A DNA stretch of 64,000 nucleotides from Aplysia californica (lineage: Eukaryota > Mollusca > Gastropoda > Aplysiida > Aplysiidae). Under the pieces are notes generated by a model, which was given only the letters and a program-made list of their open reading frames with translations, did no database searches and had not been told where the DNA came from. Within the stretch, counting starts at the first letter, position 1. Every line of letters starts with the position of its first letter. Of the stretch, positions 60,847 to 64,000 are shown in pieces. The stretch is from positions 6,980 through 70,979 of the forward strand of contig NW_004797364.1 in NCBI RefSeq assembly GCF_000002075.1, given 5' to 3'. A program made the translations under genes and the position numbers.

Positions 60847-61374
60847 TTAACCCTCGTCCTGCGGGAGCCGGGTTTATGTCGCCCGATAAGCCAATTTCGG
60901 TACCTCGCCTACGTTCTGGTCCTGAATCAGTGTAGCCCCTGGCTCAGCGCACGCACACCATCTTACGTGAAATTCAGGTCCGGAGTCGGATCCCCATTCA
61001 CGCAGGTCAAGTGTGTGTGTGTCAGTCTGCTTGAGTTTGTGTGCGTTTGTGGCCTTCTTCTAGAACCGCCTGCCTTGGTTCGTAATCGAGGCATACGTCT
61101 CGTTCAAAACACGCCAAGATGGTAGCTCTAGATGTTCGTCCAATGAAATTATAGAAGAAATTGACCCACTTACACATGAGGAGCTCGAAAGGATAGTCAG
61201 GAAACAAGACTTCCATTTTTCTATACAAAATCTTTCAAATGAGCTTGATTTTGAATGAAATGATACTACCTGATAAAAAATAAGCTTGTTTGATAGTTTT
61301 GAATTTGTGCAGGTGCTGGTACAAAGAACAATTTGAGTGTAAAACATTCGGAAATTGACCCATATTATCCCCTT
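60847..61374. other. possible piggyBac-like end and unassigned sequence
   Basis: TTAACCCTCGTCCTGCGGGA at 60848 looks like a TTAA-flanked piggyBac end, but the partner end is not in view; a later LINE insertion at 61375 may separate them. Weak. Confidence 0.25.
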
Positions 61375-63983
61375 GCCTCCCAAAGTCTAACCCTTCGTCC
61401 TCGTCGGGGGAGGTGGAAACAGGACAAAGTAGGGGATAGCTGGGTCTGGGTGAAGTACAGTGTGACTTTATGTTACTGAGGCATTATGCTAGCCGTGAAG
61501 GCCGACCCGGGTCACCCCGAAACCTTGCTGGCTAAAGGGGCTCTGGTGAAACCGTGACTGGCCTAGCAAGCCGACGGCGGATAATTACTGCTACAAAAAA
61601 ATCAAAGGAGAACAAGGACAGATTCAAACGGAAAACGACCTGGAAAAGTAAACGGACAGCGAGCTAGAACAACGATTAAAATAGGCACATGGAATGTCAG
61701 CAGACTTGGAGACAAAGAACCAGAAATAGTGGATTTCATGGAAAGAAAGAAAATAGCAATCATGGGCTTGTGAGATATAAGGAAGAGAGGCAACCACAGC
61801 AAGCTGACCCATAAAGTCTACCTACTGATCTGGAGCGGAACACCTAAAAATGAGAGAGCCAAACATGGTGTAGCTTTCATCATACACCCAGCCAAAATGG
61901 ATACAATCTATGAAATCAATCAGAGGTCTCAGAGAGAATAGTGAGCATAAAACTCATAGAAGGTGGCAAAACAACTACGTACATCCAAACATACGCTCCC
62001 TGTAACGACAGCTATACAGAGGAAGATAGACAATCATATTTCCAAGACCTGAGTGACCATATTAACACCATCAAGAACAAAGAAGATATGTTTATCTTGG
62101 GAGATTTAAATGGCAGAGTTGGACGGAGAAGAACCCCATGGGAGGAGTACTTGGGACCCCACAGCGATAAAGATACAGACTGCAACAGCAATGGAGAAAT
62201 GATACTAAACCTATGCGCTGAGCACGACATGATGATTACGAACACATTTTTCCAACATAGACAAAGCCAAATCAAGACCTGGTACAAATGGAGTGACCTG
62301 AACCATGCTTCACAAATTGATTTCATCCTGATGCGCAGAAAACAAAGACATACAGCCAAAGTTTCGAGAGTGGTTCCAAGCTACATCCTCGACACGGACC
62401 ATAGACCTGTGATACTTACTCTCACAACCCACAATGCAAAACAAACAAAGAAAAACAGGGGAAAAACCACGACTAACCTAAGAAAATTGGAAGAACCAGA
62501 CATCAAGAAAGCAGTCGAGGATGACATTACCAAGGAGTACTTTAAACTGTCACCTGAGATCAAAATCAAGGACATAGAAGACGAATGGCAAATATTCAAA
62601 AAATCCCTGTCAGAAATACTAAAAACCTGTTGTGGCACCAAACGAAGAGGTGGAAACAAAGGCAGAACAACAAGCTGGTGGAATGATGAAACCAAAGAAG
62701 CAATTAGAATGAAAAAGAAGAAATTCAAGAAATGGCAGAAGTCAAAGACCAAAGAAGACTACAGGAAAGCGAGAAGAGAGACCAAAAGAATCATCAAAAC
62801 TGCTAAAGAAAATGCATGGAAAATATATGGCAACAAAATGACCAAAATCTGTAAGGAAAGCCGAAGTGAATTTTTTAAAAGTGTGAAGAGCATGCGGATA
62901 AGGAAAGACCCATACAACCCGACATGCATTATAAATCATAAAGAGGGAAACGCCATTCTCGGCAAACATGCAATCAAGAAAAGATGGGAAAATTACTTCC
63001 AAGAACTGCTCAACCCAGACGCTTGCCACGGACAACAAGTAGAGTTCCAACAGGAGGAAGGAAATACAGACTGGTTCAAAGTAAGATCTGGAGTACGACA
63101 GGGATGCGTTCTATCTCCCCTCCTGTTTATAATATATATGGACACAAAAACGCAAGAAGCAAACCTTAACCCAGAAAGCCTAAATGAATTTCTGTTCGCA
63201 GACGACCAATCATGTCCAATGTCTATTTCATCATGACCAACAAAGCCTCCAAAATCACACTACCAAACTCAACAACACCTGTGAGAAATTCAACATGAAA
63301 ATAAGCACATATCAAAAACAGAAATGAAAGTGAGCCAAAACCATAGTCCCCTGAACATCCATGTCAATAGTAAACAACTGAAACAGGTGAAAGAGTTTAA
63401 ATACCTTGGCAGCACTTTTTCTGAAAACGGGTCCATAGACAGAGAAATAGAAATGCAAACTCAAAAAGCCAACGCTGTCACCTACCAGCTCGCACCATCT
63501 CATCCAAACATCTCCATGGACACAAAGAGACAGCTTATCACTTCAATATTCATCAACATTATGTTATCAGTGCCAGACCTGGACCTTAAGCAAAACCCAT
63601 GAAAGCAAAATCACAGCATGCGAAATGAAATGTCCTCGCAAAACCCTTAACATCGCAAGACGAGACAGGCAGAGAAATGAAGTAAGAGCAGCTATCGGCA
63701 CTGAGTCCTGCCTGCGTTACATAGAAAGACAGGGATAAAATGGTTTGACCACCAGTTACGCATGTCACCAGCCAGCCTTGAGAGCCTACAACACCAAGCA
63801 CTCAGGCTATAAAGAAAGAGGAAGGCCACGCAAAAGGTGGATCGAGGGTGTCAAGGAAACCCTAAGAAAACATAACATCACAACTGAAAGAGCTGCGGAG
63901 CTGGCCTACCATAGAAAACTGCATCTCCCCTCGACGCTTAACGGCAACAGAGGATTAAAAAGTAAAAGTAAAGTAAGTATTAC
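61375..63983 (+). mobile_element. LINE (same family as 50725-51177), full span but internally deleted, 12-bp TSD
   Basis: TATTATCCCCTT is exact at 61363-61374 and 63984-63995, so both ends are in the window. The 5' region (61375-61570) is noncoding; EN-RT coding follows; the tail is AAAAAGTAAAAGTAAAGTAA. The family is close to RTE-type in layout. The 2.6-kb length is short because RT sequence is missing. Confidence 0.9.
61670..63965 (+). pseudogene. LINE endonuclease-RT ORF, internal RT deletion and frameshifts
   Basis: The endonuclease opens at KIGTWNVSRLGD, has a TGA after IAIMGL and a frame change before 61941. The longest open piece, 61941-63236, has FILGDLNGRVG, HASQIDFILM and DTDHRPVIL, then a Lys-rich linker. 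It jumps from KKRWENYFQELLN directly to SGVRQGCVLSPLLFIIYMD at about 63030-63120. RT motifs before the B-type VRQG box, with the first catalytic Asp, are therefore deleted. The FADD box (LFADDQ) follows, then further frame changes. The C-terminus ends KETLRKHNITTERAAELAYH. Confidence 0.85.
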
Positions 63984-64000
63984 TATTATCCCCTTTCGAA

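Overview
Animal nuclear DNA, most likely from a gastropod mollusc. The case for an animal is a 31-coding-exon gene with GT-AG introns packed with DNA transposons, LINEs, tRNA-headed SINEs and microsatellites. The mollusc call is softer. It rests on LINEs ending in AAAGT-type tails, SINEs ending in a GGCGTTAAAACACC-like 3' end, and a CTAGAT-rich patch. I see no rRNA, tRNA or CRISPR features and no clear LTR element or virus fossil.

One host gene fills almost the whole window on the minus strand: MCM3AP/GANP, the metazoan Sac3-type scaffold of the TREX-2 mRNA-export complex. Its ATG is at 58774 and its stop at 61-63. I chained 31 coding exons through consensus splice sites. Every junction keeps phase, giving 6420 nt and a predicted protein of 2139 aa. 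Domain order is FG-nucleoporin-like N-terminus, RRM, Sac3/PCI block, ENY2/centrin-binding (CID-like) helices, then the long GANP C-terminal region. One 130-nt exon (7698-7827) lacks an ATG-initiated ORF and was found only because the neighbouring exons did not agree in phase. The promoter is probably near 60.3-60.6 kb. The 3' UTR runs out of the window at base 1, beginning with a (GA)n tract.

A second host gene sits antisense inside the 6.2-kb intron between coding exons 11 and 12. It is an intronless 620-aa secreted glycoprotein (35479-37341, plus strand) that resembles DUF4434-type glycoside-hydrolase-like TIM barrels. This is the most interesting coding item here.

The introns hold a readable record of insertions. 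At 8.3-11.3 kb a 71-bp minisatellite is split by a CAGA-ended element (6-bp TSD), itself split by a Tol2-like hAT (perfect 8-bp TSD). At 1.4-3.0 kb is a second CAGA-ended element with a 6-bp TSD. Other hAT-like non-autonomous elements lie at 13888-14667 (perfect 8-bp TSD) and 38249-38480. Two piggyBac-like elements (6308-7160, 23439-24095), two pogo-like elements (11658-12835, 25836-26698), two CACGGC-ended Chapaev-like elements (45301-46889, 51812-54188), a Tc1/mariner relic (55.3-56.2 kb) and an unassigned TIR element (about 41.7-42.5 kb) are also present. LINEs: an RNase H-bearing 3' piece (18720-19650, 13-bp TSD); an RTE-like element on minus (47735-50712) inserted in the tail of an older LINE fragment (50725-51177); and a nearly full-span but internally deleted relative of that fragment at 61375-63983 with a 12-bp TSD.
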